Assembly: GCA_049323615.1 (NCBI GenBank)
Contig: JBMOPD010000022.1
Coordinates: forward strand, 9,489-73,488
From: JBMOPD01 sp049323615
GTDB lineage: Bacteria > Bacillota > Desulfotomaculia > Desulfotomaculales > Desulfocucumaceae
DNA length: 64,000 nucleotides
Direction of reading: 5' to 3'
Shown here: piece after piece, positions 8,464 through 17,285 of the stretch
Numbering within the stretch: position 1 is the first letter of the stretch
Layout: each line of letters opens with the position of its first letter
Notes under the pieces: model-generated
Databases searched by the model: none
The model's input: the letters and a program-made list of their open reading frames with translations, nothing else
What the model was told of the DNA's origin: nothing
Program-made: the position numbers and the translations under genes

Positions 8464-8498
8464 CAGAATACGGAAGCCAGAATCCAGACTCCAGAATA
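8464..8498. repeat. Heptamer array (five units)
   Basis: Five consecutive 7-bp units: CAGAATA, CGGAAGC, CAGAATC, CAGACTC, CAGAATA. It lies just upstream of the thioesterase gene. The reverse complement of the 51263-51297 array uses nearly the same units. Confidence 0.7.
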
Positions 8499-8574
8499 TA
8501 AAAAACCAATCATCAAGGGAAATCCGGGTTGGTCAGGAGCCCGGTAATTATATCTATTATTTGCATTCGGGAGT

Positions 8575-8613
8575 AAATCCTTCCTCCGGCCTTCCGGCGG
8601 GAGGGGATTTTTT
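8575..8613 (+). promoter_or_regulatory. Terminator-like hairpin ahead of rtcB
   Basis: Stem AATCCTTCCTCCGGCC pairs imperfectly with GGCGGGAGGGGATT across a TTCC loop and runs into six T on the plus strand. It lies 50 bp ahead of the rtcB start, so it could be an attenuator for a transcript begun further upstream. A perfect TATAAT follows at 8616-8621 without a clear -35. Confidence 0.45.
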
Positions 8614-8664
8614 AATATAATAGATTAAAACTATTGAATATCCTAAAATACCGGAGGCGGGATT

Positions 8665-9813
8665 ATGTATGTAATAGAAGGCAATCGCCTGAAAATACTG
8701 TGCTGGGCGGATCAAATCGAGGACGAGGCCCTGGCCCAGGCCCGGAACCTGGCCTCCCTTCCCTTTGCATGCCGCCACGTGGCCCTGATGCCCGACGTCC
8801 ACAGCGGGTACGGGATGCCCATCGGCGGCGTTCTGGCCACCAGGGATGTAATCGTCCCCAATGCCGTGGGGGTCGATATCGGCTGCGGCATGCGGGCGGT
8901 AAAGCTTCCGGCGCCGGCCGGCGAAGTGTATAAAAAAAGAGACGCCTTGCTGAACGATATTCAGCGCAGCATCCCCACCGGCTTTAACTGGCACAAGACG
9001 CCGCAGGACCATCCCCTGTTTAAAACCGTGCCGGACTTCCCGGTCATCCGGGCGGAGCTTGACAATGCCAGGCGTCAGCTGGGCACCCTGGGGGGCGGAA
9101 ACCACTTTATAGAGCTGCAGAAAGACGAAAATAACGGGGCGTGGGTGATGATCCATTCCGGTTCACGGAACCTGGGCAAGAAGACCTGCGACGAATACAA
9201 CAGGCTGGCCCGGGAAAAAAACTACTACAACCTGCCGGACTCCTGGCAGCTCTGGGGACTGCCGGCGGACTCCAGGCCGGGCAGGGAATATTTAAGCGCC
9301 ATGCGGTTCTGCCTGGACTTCGCCAGGGCCAACCGCGAGCACATGATGAAAATTGTACTGGGTATAATGGAAAGACACCTTAAGATTGAAACGGGCGGGC
9401 CGGGTCAGATAGATGTTCACCACAACTATGCCGCCGTGGAGAGGCACGGCAGGGAGGAATTCATCATTCACCGCAAGGGCGCGGTGAGGGCCGAGGGCAC
9501 CGTAATCATACCCGGCTCAATGGGCACCCCCAGCTATATATGCAGGGGCCTGCAAAATCCGGACTCGTTCATATCGTGCTCGCACGGCGCCGGAAGGATC
9601 ATGGGAAGAAACGCCGCCAGAAAGAAATACAGCATAGAATCGGTGATAAAAGAGATGCGGGACCTGGACATAAGCCTGTACAAGGCAAACAAAAAGGATG
9701 TTGCCGAGGAATGCAGCGCCGCATATAAAGACATCTCCAGCGTGATGTCCCAGCAGCGGGACCTGGTGGAGATACTGCTGGAATTAAAGCCCATGGGGGT
9801 GGTCAAGGGCTAG
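8665..9813 (+). CDS. rtcB: RNA-splicing ligase RtcB family protein
   Basis: A 382-residue RtcB homologue. It has MPDVHSGYGMPIGG, the metal-binding Cys segment GVDIGCGM, GGGNHFIE, and the His that becomes guanylylated in ISCSHGAGR. RtcB joins RNA 2',3'-cyclic phosphate and 5'-OH ends with GTP and Mn2+, acting in RNA repair. The length is below the roughly 400-480 residues of the classical enzyme, as in the shorter bacterial group. No rtcA, rtcR or archease gene is next to it. Confidence 0.9.
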   Translation: MYVIEGNRLKILCWADQIEDEALAQARNLASLPFACRHVALMPDVHSGYGMPIGGVLATRDVIVPNAVGVDIGCGMRAVKLPAPAGEVYKKRDALLNDIQRSIPTGFNWHKTPQDHPLFKTVPDFPVIRAELDNARRQLGTLGGGNHFIELQKDENNGAWVMIHSGSRNLGKKTCDEYNRLAREKNYYNLPDSWQLWGLPADSRPGREYLSAMRFCLDFARANREHMMKIVLGIMERHLKIETGGPGQIDVHHNYAAVERHGREEFIIHRKGAVRAEGTVIIPGSMGTPSYICRGLQNPDSFISCSHGAGRIMGRNAARKKYSIESVIKEMRDLDISLYKANKKDVAEECSAAYKDISSVMSQQRDLVEILLELKPMGVVKG

Positions 9814-9824
9814 CTGACAGTTTC

Positions 9825-11780
9825 TTACAGCGCCCGGGTGGCTTTTTTCTCCCGGCCCAGGCGCAGGCGCTGGATAAGGCAGGCCGCGATCAAAAGGCTC
9901 AGACCGGCCAGGTCGGTAAGCATCCTGGGGTCAATCAGCATAAGCCCGCCGGCGAAAAAGACGACCCTCTCCAGCCGGGTGGCAAAGGTAACCAGGTAGC
10001 CGGAAACCGCGGCCCCCACACCAATCATGCCGATTACCGACGTGCAGATCATGTGCAGAACACCCAAAGGGGTGGCGTTTATCAAAAGAAGAGACGGCGA
10101 GAGGACGAAGATGTATGGAACCAGGAAGGCCGCAATGGCCAGTTTGGAGGCCTGGATCCCGGTCAGCAGGGGGTTGCCCCGGGCAATCCCGGCACCGGCG
10201 TAGGCGGCCAGGGCCACCGGCGGCGTCACGTCGGCAATAATCCCGAAGTAAAAGACAAACATGTGGGCCGCCAGCACCGGCACACCCATCTGGATCACCG
10301 CCGGGGCGGCGATGGTGGATGTAATCACGTAGTTGGCCGTTGTCGGCACCCCCATGCCCAGGATTATGGACGTAATCATGGTGAAAAACAGAGTGGGCAA
10401 AAGAAAGCCGTGGGCCAGGTCGATCAGGGACGAGGCCAGCTTCAGTCCGAGCCCGGTTTTGGTGATCACACCGATAATGATACCGGCGGTGGCACAGGCG
10501 ATGATCACACCCAAGGCCCCCCGCGCCCCCTGTTCCAGCCCCCCGATGATGCCGCCCAGCGAAAGCCTGGTGTCTTTCCGCAGGTACGAGGCGGCCACGG
10601 CCAGGTAAATGGCCCACAGGGCCGCCAGCATGGGCGTTTTGCCTTCCACCAGGAGGTAGATGATGGCTATCAGCGGAATGAGCAGGTGACCGCGCTTAAG
10701 CATTAACTTTCCGATCCTCGGCAGCTGGTCCCGGGGAATGCCCCGCAGGCCCTGTTTCCTCGCTTCCAGGTGCACACCAATCCAGATCCCGGTAAAGTAC
10801 AGTATTGCGGGAATTAAAGCGGCTTTTATAATGGTCACGTACGGCACATTGATAAATTCAGTCATAAGAAAGGCCGCCGCCCCCATGATGGGAGGCATCA
10901 GCTGTCCCCCGGTGGAGGCCGCCGCCTCCACGGCGCCGGCGAACTCGGGCCTGTAGCCGAGGCTTTTCATCATCGGAATGGTAAAGCTGCCGGACCCCAC
11001 GGTGTTGGCCACCGAACTGCCGGAAACCGTCCCTTCCAGGGCGCTGGAGAGAACGGCCACCTTTGCCGGCCCGCCGGCGGCCCAGCCGGCAACAGCATTG
11101 GCCAGATCGATAAAAAACTGCCCCATCCCGGTCCTGTCCAAAAAGGCGGCAAACAGGATGAACAGAAAGATAAAAGTCGCCGAAACCCCCAGGGGGATAC
11201 CGAACACCCCTTCGGTGGTGAAATAAAGGTGCCCCACCAGGTGCTCCAGGTCCACTCCCTGGTGGGCGAAGATGCCCGGAATATAAGGCCCGGCAAAGGC
11301 ATAAACCAAAAATACGGAAGCCACGATGACAATGGGCCAGCCCACCACCCGCCGGGCGGCCTCCAGGACGAAAAACACCCCCAGGGTGCCCACCACTATG
11401 TCCGTGGGAGACATGACGCCGGCTCTCATCACCAGCTCTTGGTAAAATTTAACAATATAAAGTGGGGACGCGGCCGCCAGCACCGCCAGAATGGCGTCAA
11501 ACCAGTGCAGCCTGTTGCGCGGCCAGCTGCGCCGGGTGGGATACAGAAGGTAGACCAGGGCCATGGCGAAGGACAGGTGGACGGCGCGCTGAAGGTGGGC
11601 GTCCAGGGTCCCGAAATTGGCCGTGTACAGCTGGAATACCGAAAAGGCCACGGCAATGGCCGCCACCACGCGGGCGATAAGGCCCTTAAGGCGCCGGTAG
11701 TCCGATTCCCGGTCGTATTTGGCCAACAACCCTTCTACATCAACTGATTCCTGGCTTTGAGAAGCGATCCGGTCAGTCAA
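9825..11780 (-). CDS. TRAP transporter permease, fused 4TM/12TM subunits
   Basis: A 651-residue integral membrane protein combining the small DctQ-like and large DctM-like subunits. The N-terminal 200 residues contain four hydrophobic segments. The remainder carries the DctM repeats, including GSGSFTIPMMKSLGY, AAASTGGQLMPPIMGAAAF and the second-half GMGVPTTANYVI and IADVTPPVALAAYA. It imports an organic acid with Na+ or H+ using the TAXI binding protein encoded upstream. The TTG start overlaps the stop of the DUF1850 gene (TTGA), indicating translational coupling. Confidence 0.93.
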   Translation of the reverse strand: MTDRIASQSQESVDVEGLLAKYDRESDYRRLKGLIARVVAAIAVAFSVFQLYTANFGTLDAHLQRAVHLSFAMALVYLLYPTRRSWPRNRLHWFDAILAVLAAASPLYIVKFYQELVMRAGVMSPTDIVVGTLGVFFVLEAARRVVGWPIVIVASVFLVYAFAGPYIPGIFAHQGVDLEHLVGHLYFTTEGVFGIPLGVSATFIFLFILFAAFLDRTGMGQFFIDLANAVAGWAAGGPAKVAVLSSALEGTVSGSSVANTVGSGSFTIPMMKSLGYRPEFAGAVEAAASTGGQLMPPIMGAAAFLMTEFINVPYVTIIKAALIPAILYFTGIWIGVHLEARKQGLRGIPRDQLPRIGKLMLKRGHLLIPLIAIIYLLVEGKTPMLAALWAIYLAVAASYLRKDTRLSLGGIIGGLEQGARGALGVIIACATAGIIIGVITKTGLGLKLASSLIDLAHGFLLPTLFFTMITSIILGMGVPTTANYVITSTIAAPAVIQMGVPVLAAHMFVFYFGIIADVTPPVALAAYAGAGIARGNPLLTGIQASKLAIAAFLVPYIFVLSPSLLLINATPLGVLHMICTSVIGMIGVGAAVSGYLVTFATRLERVVFFAGGLMLIDPRMLTDLAGLSLLIAACLIQRLRLGREKKATRAL

Positions 11781-12304
11781 GCAGTTCCCCCCTCATGCGC
11801 AAATTTCTGCCACAAAAACGATCCGAGGCGGTAGCGGATTACCCGGATGCGAATTAAATCCCCGGACGCAAAATAACGGTTAAGATCATACTTTTTATCC
11901 CGGTAGATTACGGCCTGCCCGGCTATTGAAGTCACCTGCAGGTTTATCTCACTGAAGCGCCGGTCCAGGCCCGTGAGCATAAACCGGCCCCGGTCGTTAA
12001 CCAGCCGGCCCTCACCAGGCAAAAAAGGAATTCCCACTCCCAAAGACTGGTAGATGGTGGAAGTAAGCACCAGCTGATCGCCGGAACCCAGAGAAAAATT
12101 TTCCCATACCGGGGTTTTGTGCACCGAGTGAACATAGTAAAGGCTGAAGGTTTTATTTACTACCAGGGGCAGGTAAAGGACGGAATTATTTTCCTGGCCG
12201 GCCACAACTAAAAAAGGCAGCCGAACCAGGAACAAAGACGCCACTACGATAAACAAAAATCCCGCCACGACAGCCCGGGTTCGGCGCCTGACTTTGATTT
12301 TCAT
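11777..12304 (-). CDS. DUF1850 domain-containing protein
   Basis: A 175-residue protein with one N-terminal membrane segment (VVAGFLFIVVASLFLVRLPF). The extracytoplasmic domain contains YYVHSVHKTPVWENFSL, typical of DUF1850, a family found almost only beside TAXI-type TRAP transporters. The molecular role is unknown; a part in substrate capture or transporter assembly is inferred from context. It sits between the binding-protein and permease genes and overlaps the permease start by 4 nt. Confidence 0.8.
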   Translation of the reverse strand: MKIKVRRRTRAVVAGFLFIVVASLFLVRLPFLVVAGQENNSVLYLPLVVNKTFSLYYVHSVHKTPVWENFSLGSGDQLVLTSTIYQSLGVGIPFLPGEGRLVNDRGRFMLTGLDRRFSEINLQVTSIAGQAVIYRDKKYDLNRYFASGDLIRIRVIRYRLGSFLWQKFAHEGGTA

Positions 12305-12358
12305 AAGAAGCCGGACCCCGGTTCAAACGGGGCCCGGCCACCTCCCATAAACTTTCGG

Positions 12359-13348
12359 CTATTCTTTGAAGAATTTTTCGGCCCCCGGGTGAAGCGGTAC
12401 AGACATTCCGTCCTTGGCCGATTCCTTGGTAATCATCTTGCCCACGGCATGGGCCGCCTTGATCCTGTCCAGGTTGCTGTAAATGGCCTTGGTGATGTCG
12501 TAAGCCATCTGGGCGTCCATCTTGTCGGTGACAACCAGCATGGCCTTCACGGCCAGGGCAGTCACTTCCTTATCCTGATTGGGATAAGTACCGGCCGGAA
12601 TGGTTACTTTGGTATAGAATGGGTACTTCTTGATCAGCTTGTCGGCAGCGTCGGCCGACACCGGAATCAACACAACTTTATGCTGCGCCGCGATGTCCTG
12701 AATGGCCGCCGTCGGGAAGCCGGCCGTTACGAAGGCCGCGTCGATATTGCCGTCCTTAAGGTTGTTGGCCGCCTCTGCAAAGGACAGGTACTGGGCCTTG
12801 ATATCGTTGTATGTGATTTCATAAGCTTCCAGGATCTGCCGGGCGTTGGCCTCGGTGCCGCTTCCTGCGGCGCCCACCGCCACCCGCTTACCTTTCAGGT
12901 CTTTTATGTCTTTAATCTTGGTTTTATCCAGGGTGACGATCTGCACCGTTTCGGGATACAGGGTGGCCAGGCCCTTTAACCCGTCAACCTTTTTGTCCTT
13001 GAACATTTCGGCTCCGTTGGCCGCGTAGTATGTAATGTCGTTCTGCACAAAGGCCACCTGGGCGCTGCCGTCCTTCAGGGCATTTATATTGGCCACCGAA
13101 GCCCCGGTACTCTGGGCAGTGGCGTTGACACCATTTATGTTCTTGTTCAGGATCTCCGCAATGGCGCCGCCCAGCGGATAGTACACGCCCGCCGTGCCGC
13201 CGGTGGCAATGTTAACGAATTTTTTATCCGCCGGTTTTTGATCGGCTTTTTTCTGGTCCTCCGCCGGCTTGGAGCCGCAGCCGGCCACCGCCAGCAGCAT
13301 GGCCGCCAAAGCCAATGCCATGAAACTCCGCCGCATAAATTTTAACAC
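12359..13348 (-). CDS. TAXI-family TRAP transporter solute-binding lipoprotein
   Basis: A 329-residue lipoprotein. Its signal peptide ends in the lipobox LLAVAGC (Cys24), followed by a Lys/Asp-rich linker. The mature domain shows the TAXI features NIATGGTAGVYYPLGGAIAEIL and LKGKRVAVGAAGSGTEANARQILEAY. It binds the solute outside the membrane and delivers it to the fused permease. GTG start at 13348 with GGGGGG 6 nt upstream. TAXI proteins commonly bind glutamate, 2-oxoglutarate or other acids; the ligand is not predictable here. Confidence 0.93.
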   Translation of the reverse strand: MLKFMRRSFMALALAAMLLAVAGCGSKPAEDQKKADQKPADKKFVNIATGGTAGVYYPLGGAIAEILNKNINGVNATAQSTGASVANINALKDGSAQVAFVQNDITYYAANGAEMFKDKKVDGLKGLATLYPETVQIVTLDKTKIKDIKDLKGKRVAVGAAGSGTEANARQILEAYEITYNDIKAQYLSFAEAANNLKDGNIDAAFVTAGFPTAAIQDIAAQHKVVLIPVSADAADKLIKKYPFYTKVTIPAGTYPNQDKEVTALAVKAMLVVTDKMDAQMAYDITKAIYSNLDRIKAAHAVGKMITKESAKDGMSVPLHPGAEKFFKE

Positions 13349-13451
13349 CGCAATCCCCCCGTTTTTTTATTATTTATATGGTTGTACACACCTGGATAAT
13401 ACCAAAATTACTCAATCACAGTCAAGACCGCACGAAACCGGGGAATAAAGC

Positions 13452-14444
13452 TTAAACCGGTTGTCCGAAACGGGCCCGGACCAGGTCCAGCATGGTATGC
13501 AGCCCGGGTTCCAGGGTTCCCAGGCCGTGAATGGCATTGATCACCACCGAGGCCGTAACCAGGTCGCCGTGCAAGCCCCCCTTAATCTCCATGGTCAGCG
13601 GCGGATACCCGTCTATGGCCACCCGGTCCACGCTCCGGCCGTCCACCACCATGGTCAGGTCCAGGGTGATCTTCTCACCGGAGCCATTTACGTAGCCCCT
13701 GGCCACCTGGTGAATCCCGGCCACCACGCCGGGTTCCACCGGGACGTAGCTGCTGGTCAACCGCACCGGGCTGATGACCGGATCGATGGTCTCCTCCACC
13801 CGGTCCAGCCGCCAGCCCAGGCCGGCGGCAATCATGCCGACGGATTCGGGCAGCCCCACGTGTTTAATCCAACCTTCCTCTACGCCGGCCTTAAACTTCT
13901 CCGGGGTAAGCCCCACTCCCACTTTTTTCTGCAGGGGCTCCCGGCGTTTCGCCGCGTCCACCACCCGCTCCACCTTTACCGAGGAAACCTCCTGGGCGGC
14001 GGTGGAAAAGCACAGGGGCAGGATATCCATCACGAAACCGGGATTGACACCGGTTCCCAGCAGGCGCCCGCCGTGCTGTCTGGCCACCCCGTCCAGAGCC
14101 GCCGCTTCCTCCGGGTGAGCCAGGTAGGGATAACTGAGTTCTTCGCAGGTGGAAACAACGGTGCAGCCTGCCTTCAACAAATCGGTCAACTGCGGCAGGA
14201 CCGCCTTTAAAGACGAGCCGGTGGTGTGGATCACCACCACTTTGCCGGTTTTTGCCAGAAGCCGGATAGGGTCGCCGGTTACGGTAACCCCCAGCTTTTC
14301 CCCCAAGCCGATGACATCTCCCATATCCCGGCCCACCTTGGCCGGGTCTTTGTCCACCGCTCCCACGTAACGCAGTCCCCGCTTTAACCCCAGCAGGGCA
14401 ATCTTACTGCCGACGGGACCAAGCCCGTACTGTACCGCCTCCAT
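13452..14444 (-). CDS. NAD(P)H-dependent amine dehydrogenase / dihydrodipicolinate-reductase-like protein
   Basis: A 330-residue protein with an N-terminal Rossmann motif (YGLGPVGSKIA). The substrate domain contains GTGVNPGFVMD and IHGLGTLEPGLHTMLDL. It resembles 2,4-diaminopentanoate dehydrogenase (Ord) and related DapB-fold amine dehydrogenases that interconvert an amino acid and its keto form with NAD(P). The ornithine-degradation partners (OrA, OrB, OraSE) are not in the window, so the substrate is left open. ATG start with AAGGAGG 6 nt upstream. It is transcribed alone. Confidence 0.75.
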   Translation of the reverse strand: MEAVQYGLGPVGSKIALLGLKRGLRYVGAVDKDPAKVGRDMGDVIGLGEKLGVTVTGDPIRLLAKTGKVVVIHTTGSSLKAVLPQLTDLLKAGCTVVSTCEELSYPYLAHPEEAAALDGVARQHGGRLLGTGVNPGFVMDILPLCFSTAAQEVSSVKVERVVDAAKRREPLQKKVGVGLTPEKFKAGVEEGWIKHVGLPESVGMIAAGLGWRLDRVEETIDPVISPVRLTSSYVPVEPGVVAGIHQVARGYVNGSGEKITLDLTMVVDGRSVDRVAIDGYPPLTMEIKGGLHGDLVTASVVINAIHGLGTLEPGLHTMLDLVRARFGQPV

Positions 14445-14566
14445 TTTTTCCTCCTTTTTGTTAATTTGTCTAATGGTGTAATGCCTGTGGCGATAATATC
14501 AATTACACCGCCGGGCGTCAAGGGGGGGTTGAAAAATAAAGTTTGCCGCTGCCGCTTGATGACAGG

Positions 14567-14601
14567 CAAAAGGCGCCTCCCGGAAAGGAAGCGCCTTTTT
14601 T
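14567..14601 (-). terminator. Terminator of cstA
   Basis: Stem AAAGGCGC(C)TCC / GGAAGCGCCTTT with a short loop and T-rich flanks on both strands. It lies just downstream of the cstA stop on the minus strand. Confidence 0.8.
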
Positions 14602-14610
14602 GACTTTTGG

Positions 14611-16359
14611 CTACGTGGTGGTGGAAACAGTGGCCGGCGACTTTTTGTAATCAATGTATTTCTTGATTGACAGTATAATTACCCCCGCTGCCAGGACCAT
14701 TAAAGCCAGGTCGGTTATTACCAGCGGGATGTTGTTGGCGGGCAGGTACTTGGTCAGCAGCAGCTTATAGAGGGCCGTGATGGTGGTGGCCATCATGAAT
14801 ACGGCCGGCAGCACGGTGAACCAGCTGGGCTTGCCCCGGTACAAGAGCCACATGGACACCGCAATAAGGGCCAGGCCGGAAAGAAGCTGGTTAGCCGAGC
14901 CGAAGATGGGCCAGATCACGGTATAGGCGTTGGAATAGCCGAGGTAGAGCATGATCAGCACGGACAGGCCGGAGTTGAACCAGAAGTTTTTCATGAAGGC
15001 CGGCACTTCTTTAAAGATAATGGACCACAGCTCCTCAAACAGGTAGCGGTTGAGGCGCACCGCGGTATCCAGGGTGGTGATGATAAATCCCTCGATCATC
15101 AATATGCCGAGGATGGTGCCGATGAACATGGGAATGCCGATGGACTTTTCCATTATGCCCCCCATGCCTAGGGAAAAGCCCAGGATGGCGTTGGCCCCCT
15201 TGGCCGGCCAGACGATATCCATGTAGTTCTGGAACGATATGCCGGTGGCCACGGCCACCAGCACCAGGGTAGCCAGCACGCCTTCCAGCACCATCCCGCC
15301 GTAACCGATCCTGCGGGTGTGGGACTCCTTGGACACCTGCTTGGAGGAGGTGCCGCCGGACACCAGGGAGTGGAAGCCGGATATGGCCCCGCAGGCCACT
15401 GTGATGAAAAGGAAGGGCCAGATCATGCCCATCTTTTTCATGCCTTCGGCCACGTTAAAGGCGGGGGCCTGGATGGTCAGCCCGCCGAAACCGCCCACAA
15501 TGGCGCCCAGGAACAGCAGGGCCAGCCCTATGTAGAGCAGGAACGAGTTGGTAAAGTCCCTGGGCTGCAGTATGGCCCACACCGGGATGCCGGCCGCAAA
15601 AAGAACGTATACCGACAGAATAATCATCCAGGTCTTGGGATTTAACATTAACGGGTTTGAGATTCCAATCAATACCGAAATCACCCCCACAGCAAGAGCC
15701 AGAAGGGTGACAATCCACACGCTAACCCCCCGGCGGTAGTAAAGGTAGCCCATTATGGGGGAGAAAAGGGTGATTATGATCACCGAGGTGGAGGCGATGC
15801 CGCCTATGACCACATTTTCCACGCCTTTAACGTCAATTACCTTGAGGGAAGTGTGGGCGGTGTCCACCCCCAGCACCTTGGCCGGCACCAGGGAGGAGAG
15901 GGCGGTGGCGGTAAGCCCCAGGAAGGCTGCGGTAACCAGCACGATCATGAAAAGGGTAAAAAGTATGAACAGCACATAACCGGCCCGGCCCAGGGTGGTG
16001 GAAGCGATCTGGGCCACCGACTTGCCCTTCTCCCGCATGGAAACAAACAGCGTGGTATAGTCGTGAACCGCACCGAAAAATACGGTGCCCAGGAAGACCC
16101 AAAAAAGCGTGGGCATAAATCCGAAGGCTAAAGCCATGGTGGGGCCCAGAATCGGCCCGGCCCCGGCAATGGAAGAAAAATGGTGGGAAAACAGCACCAT
16201 CGGATGGGCCGGGGCATAATCCCTGTCGTCTTTCATGGAGTGGGCGGGGGTGGGCCGGGAGTCGTCCTCACCCAGAACACCCTTGATATAGCCGCTGTAG
16301 AAGCGGAAGGCAAGATAAAAACCAATAAATACCAGAATCACTATAAGAGCTGTATTCAC
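14611..16359 (-). CDS. cstA: Carbon starvation protein CstA
   Basis: A 582-residue membrane protein of the CstA/BtsT family with about 15 hydrophobic segments. It carries the family region YAPAHPMVLFSHHFSSIAGAGPILGP and the later SGGTSSKQVSKESHTRRIGYGGM. Family members import pyruvate or peptides; E. coli BtsT is a pyruvate/H+ symporter induced by a LytS/LytR-type pair. The gene directly follows such a pair here, making pyruvate the best guess. GTG start with GGAGGG upstream. Confidence 0.93.
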   Translation of the reverse strand: MNTALIVILVFIGFYLAFRFYSGYIKGVLGEDDSRPTPAHSMKDDRDYAPAHPMVLFSHHFSSIAGAGPILGPTMALAFGFMPTLFWVFLGTVFFGAVHDYTTLFVSMREKGKSVAQIASTTLGRAGYVLFILFTLFMIVLVTAAFLGLTATALSSLVPAKVLGVDTAHTSLKVIDVKGVENVVIGGIASTSVIIITLFSPIMGYLYYRRGVSVWIVTLLALAVGVISVLIGISNPLMLNPKTWMIILSVYVLFAAGIPVWAILQPRDFTNSFLLYIGLALLFLGAIVGGFGGLTIQAPAFNVAEGMKKMGMIWPFLFITVACGAISGFHSLVSGGTSSKQVSKESHTRRIGYGGMVLEGVLATLVLVAVATGISFQNYMDIVWPAKGANAILGFSLGMGGIMEKSIGIPMFIGTILGILMIEGFIITTLDTAVRLNRYLFEELWSIIFKEVPAFMKNFWFNSGLSVLIMLYLGYSNAYTVIWPIFGSANQLLSGLALIAVSMWLLYRGKPSWFTVLPAVFMMATTITALYKLLLTKYLPANNIPLVITDLALMVLAAGVIILSIKKYIDYKKSPATVSTTT

Positions 16360-16483
16360 CTGGTTCCCTCCTTTTTAATCATCTTGATATTTAATTTACA
16401 TTTTTAAAAACGGGCCCGCCACCCTGTCCGTATAAAAGGTTCCTACCCGGACCCAAACTGGGATATTTGAGACCTGAAATGGA

Positions 16484-16517
16484 ACAAAAAAAGCCCGTTG
16501 TTTACAACAGGCTTGTT
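16484..16517 (-). terminator. Terminator overlapping the stop codon of the LytTR regulator
   Basis: On the minus strand, AAGCCTGTTG and CAACGGGCTT form a stem around a TAAA loop containing the stop codon, followed by seven T. It separates the two-component genes from cstA. Confidence 0.8.
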
Positions 16518-17284
16518 TTTATAAGACCCAATTTTTCTTTCAGCACCCTGGCATGACTTCTGCTGACAGGAATCTCGGATTTTTGATCATCCCCCAAAAC
16601 CAGCTTATAACTGCCCTTAAACCAGGGTATTACCTCCCTGACATATTCCAGGTTAACCAGAAAAGCCCTGTGCACCCTCAGGAACCTGTTCCTGTCCAGC
16701 TTGTCTGCCAGCTCCTGGAGGGTATAAGATGAAGGCATTGTCTGACGGGGCATCTTGATAATGGTTTTACGGTTATCCACGGTTACATATACTATGTCCC
16801 GGCTGTCGATGACGCACCATTTGCCTCCGGATTCAGCGCAAACTCTGGTCGGCCCGGTGTTTGCCGGACCAAGCATCTCCACCAGGCGGGCAAATTTTTT
16901 GTCCTCTTCCCACAGCCTGACGGTGGTGGCTACCCGGTCGAGGGCCCTGGCGACCCTATCCTGGCTGTAGGGCTTGACCAGGTAATCAACGGCATTAAGG
17001 TCGTAGGCCTGGACCGCGAACCTGTCGTGGGCCGTGGCAAACACTATAATAACATTCCCGTCTATATCTTTCATTTTTTTGGCCAGGGAGATGCCGTTAA
17101 TGTCGTATATCTGTATGTCCAGCAAAACCACCCGCGGCCTCAACTTGCGGAACAGCTCCAAAGCCTCCGCGCCGGAGCCGGCCACCCCAGCAATATCAAA
17201 ACCCTGCACCTGGCTGACCAGGTAGCACAACTCCCGCTGGGCCGGGGCTTCGTCATCCACAATCAGTACAGTAATTTTATTCAT
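16502..17284 (-). CDS. LytTR-family response regulator
   Basis: A 260-residue regulator. The receiver domain has the acidic pair VDDE, phospho-acceptor D56 in RVVLLDIQ, and Lys in YLVKPYS. The C-terminal LytTR DNA-binding domain begins at about residue 150 and includes NRFLRVHRAFLVNLEYVREV. It is the partner of the kinase whose gene ends 1 nt upstream. By analogy with BtsR/YpdB and LytR, the likely target is the adjacent cstA gene. Confidence 0.93.
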   Translation of the reverse strand: MNKITVLIVDDEAPAQRELCYLVSQVQGFDIAGVAGSGAEALELFRKLRPRVVLLDIQIYDINGISLAKKMKDIDGNVIIVFATAHDRFAVQAYDLNAVDYLVKPYSQDRVARALDRVATTVRLWEEDKKFARLVEMLGPANTGPTRVCAESGGKWCVIDSRDIVYVTVDNRKTIIKMPRQTMPSSYTLQELADKLDRNRFLRVHRAFLVNLEYVREVIPWFKGSYKLVLGDDQKSEIPVSRSHARVLKEKLGLIKTSLL

Positions 17285-17285
17285 A

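Noticed and set aside
8414..8509. N-terminal extension of the thioesterase frame to 8509.
   Set aside because: The extra codons read through the heptamer array and match no family sequence.
16380..16480. LytTR-type direct repeats upstream of cstA.
   Set aside because: One 8-of-9 match (CCAGTTTGG) was found, but the second copy is weak and not at the usual spacing.
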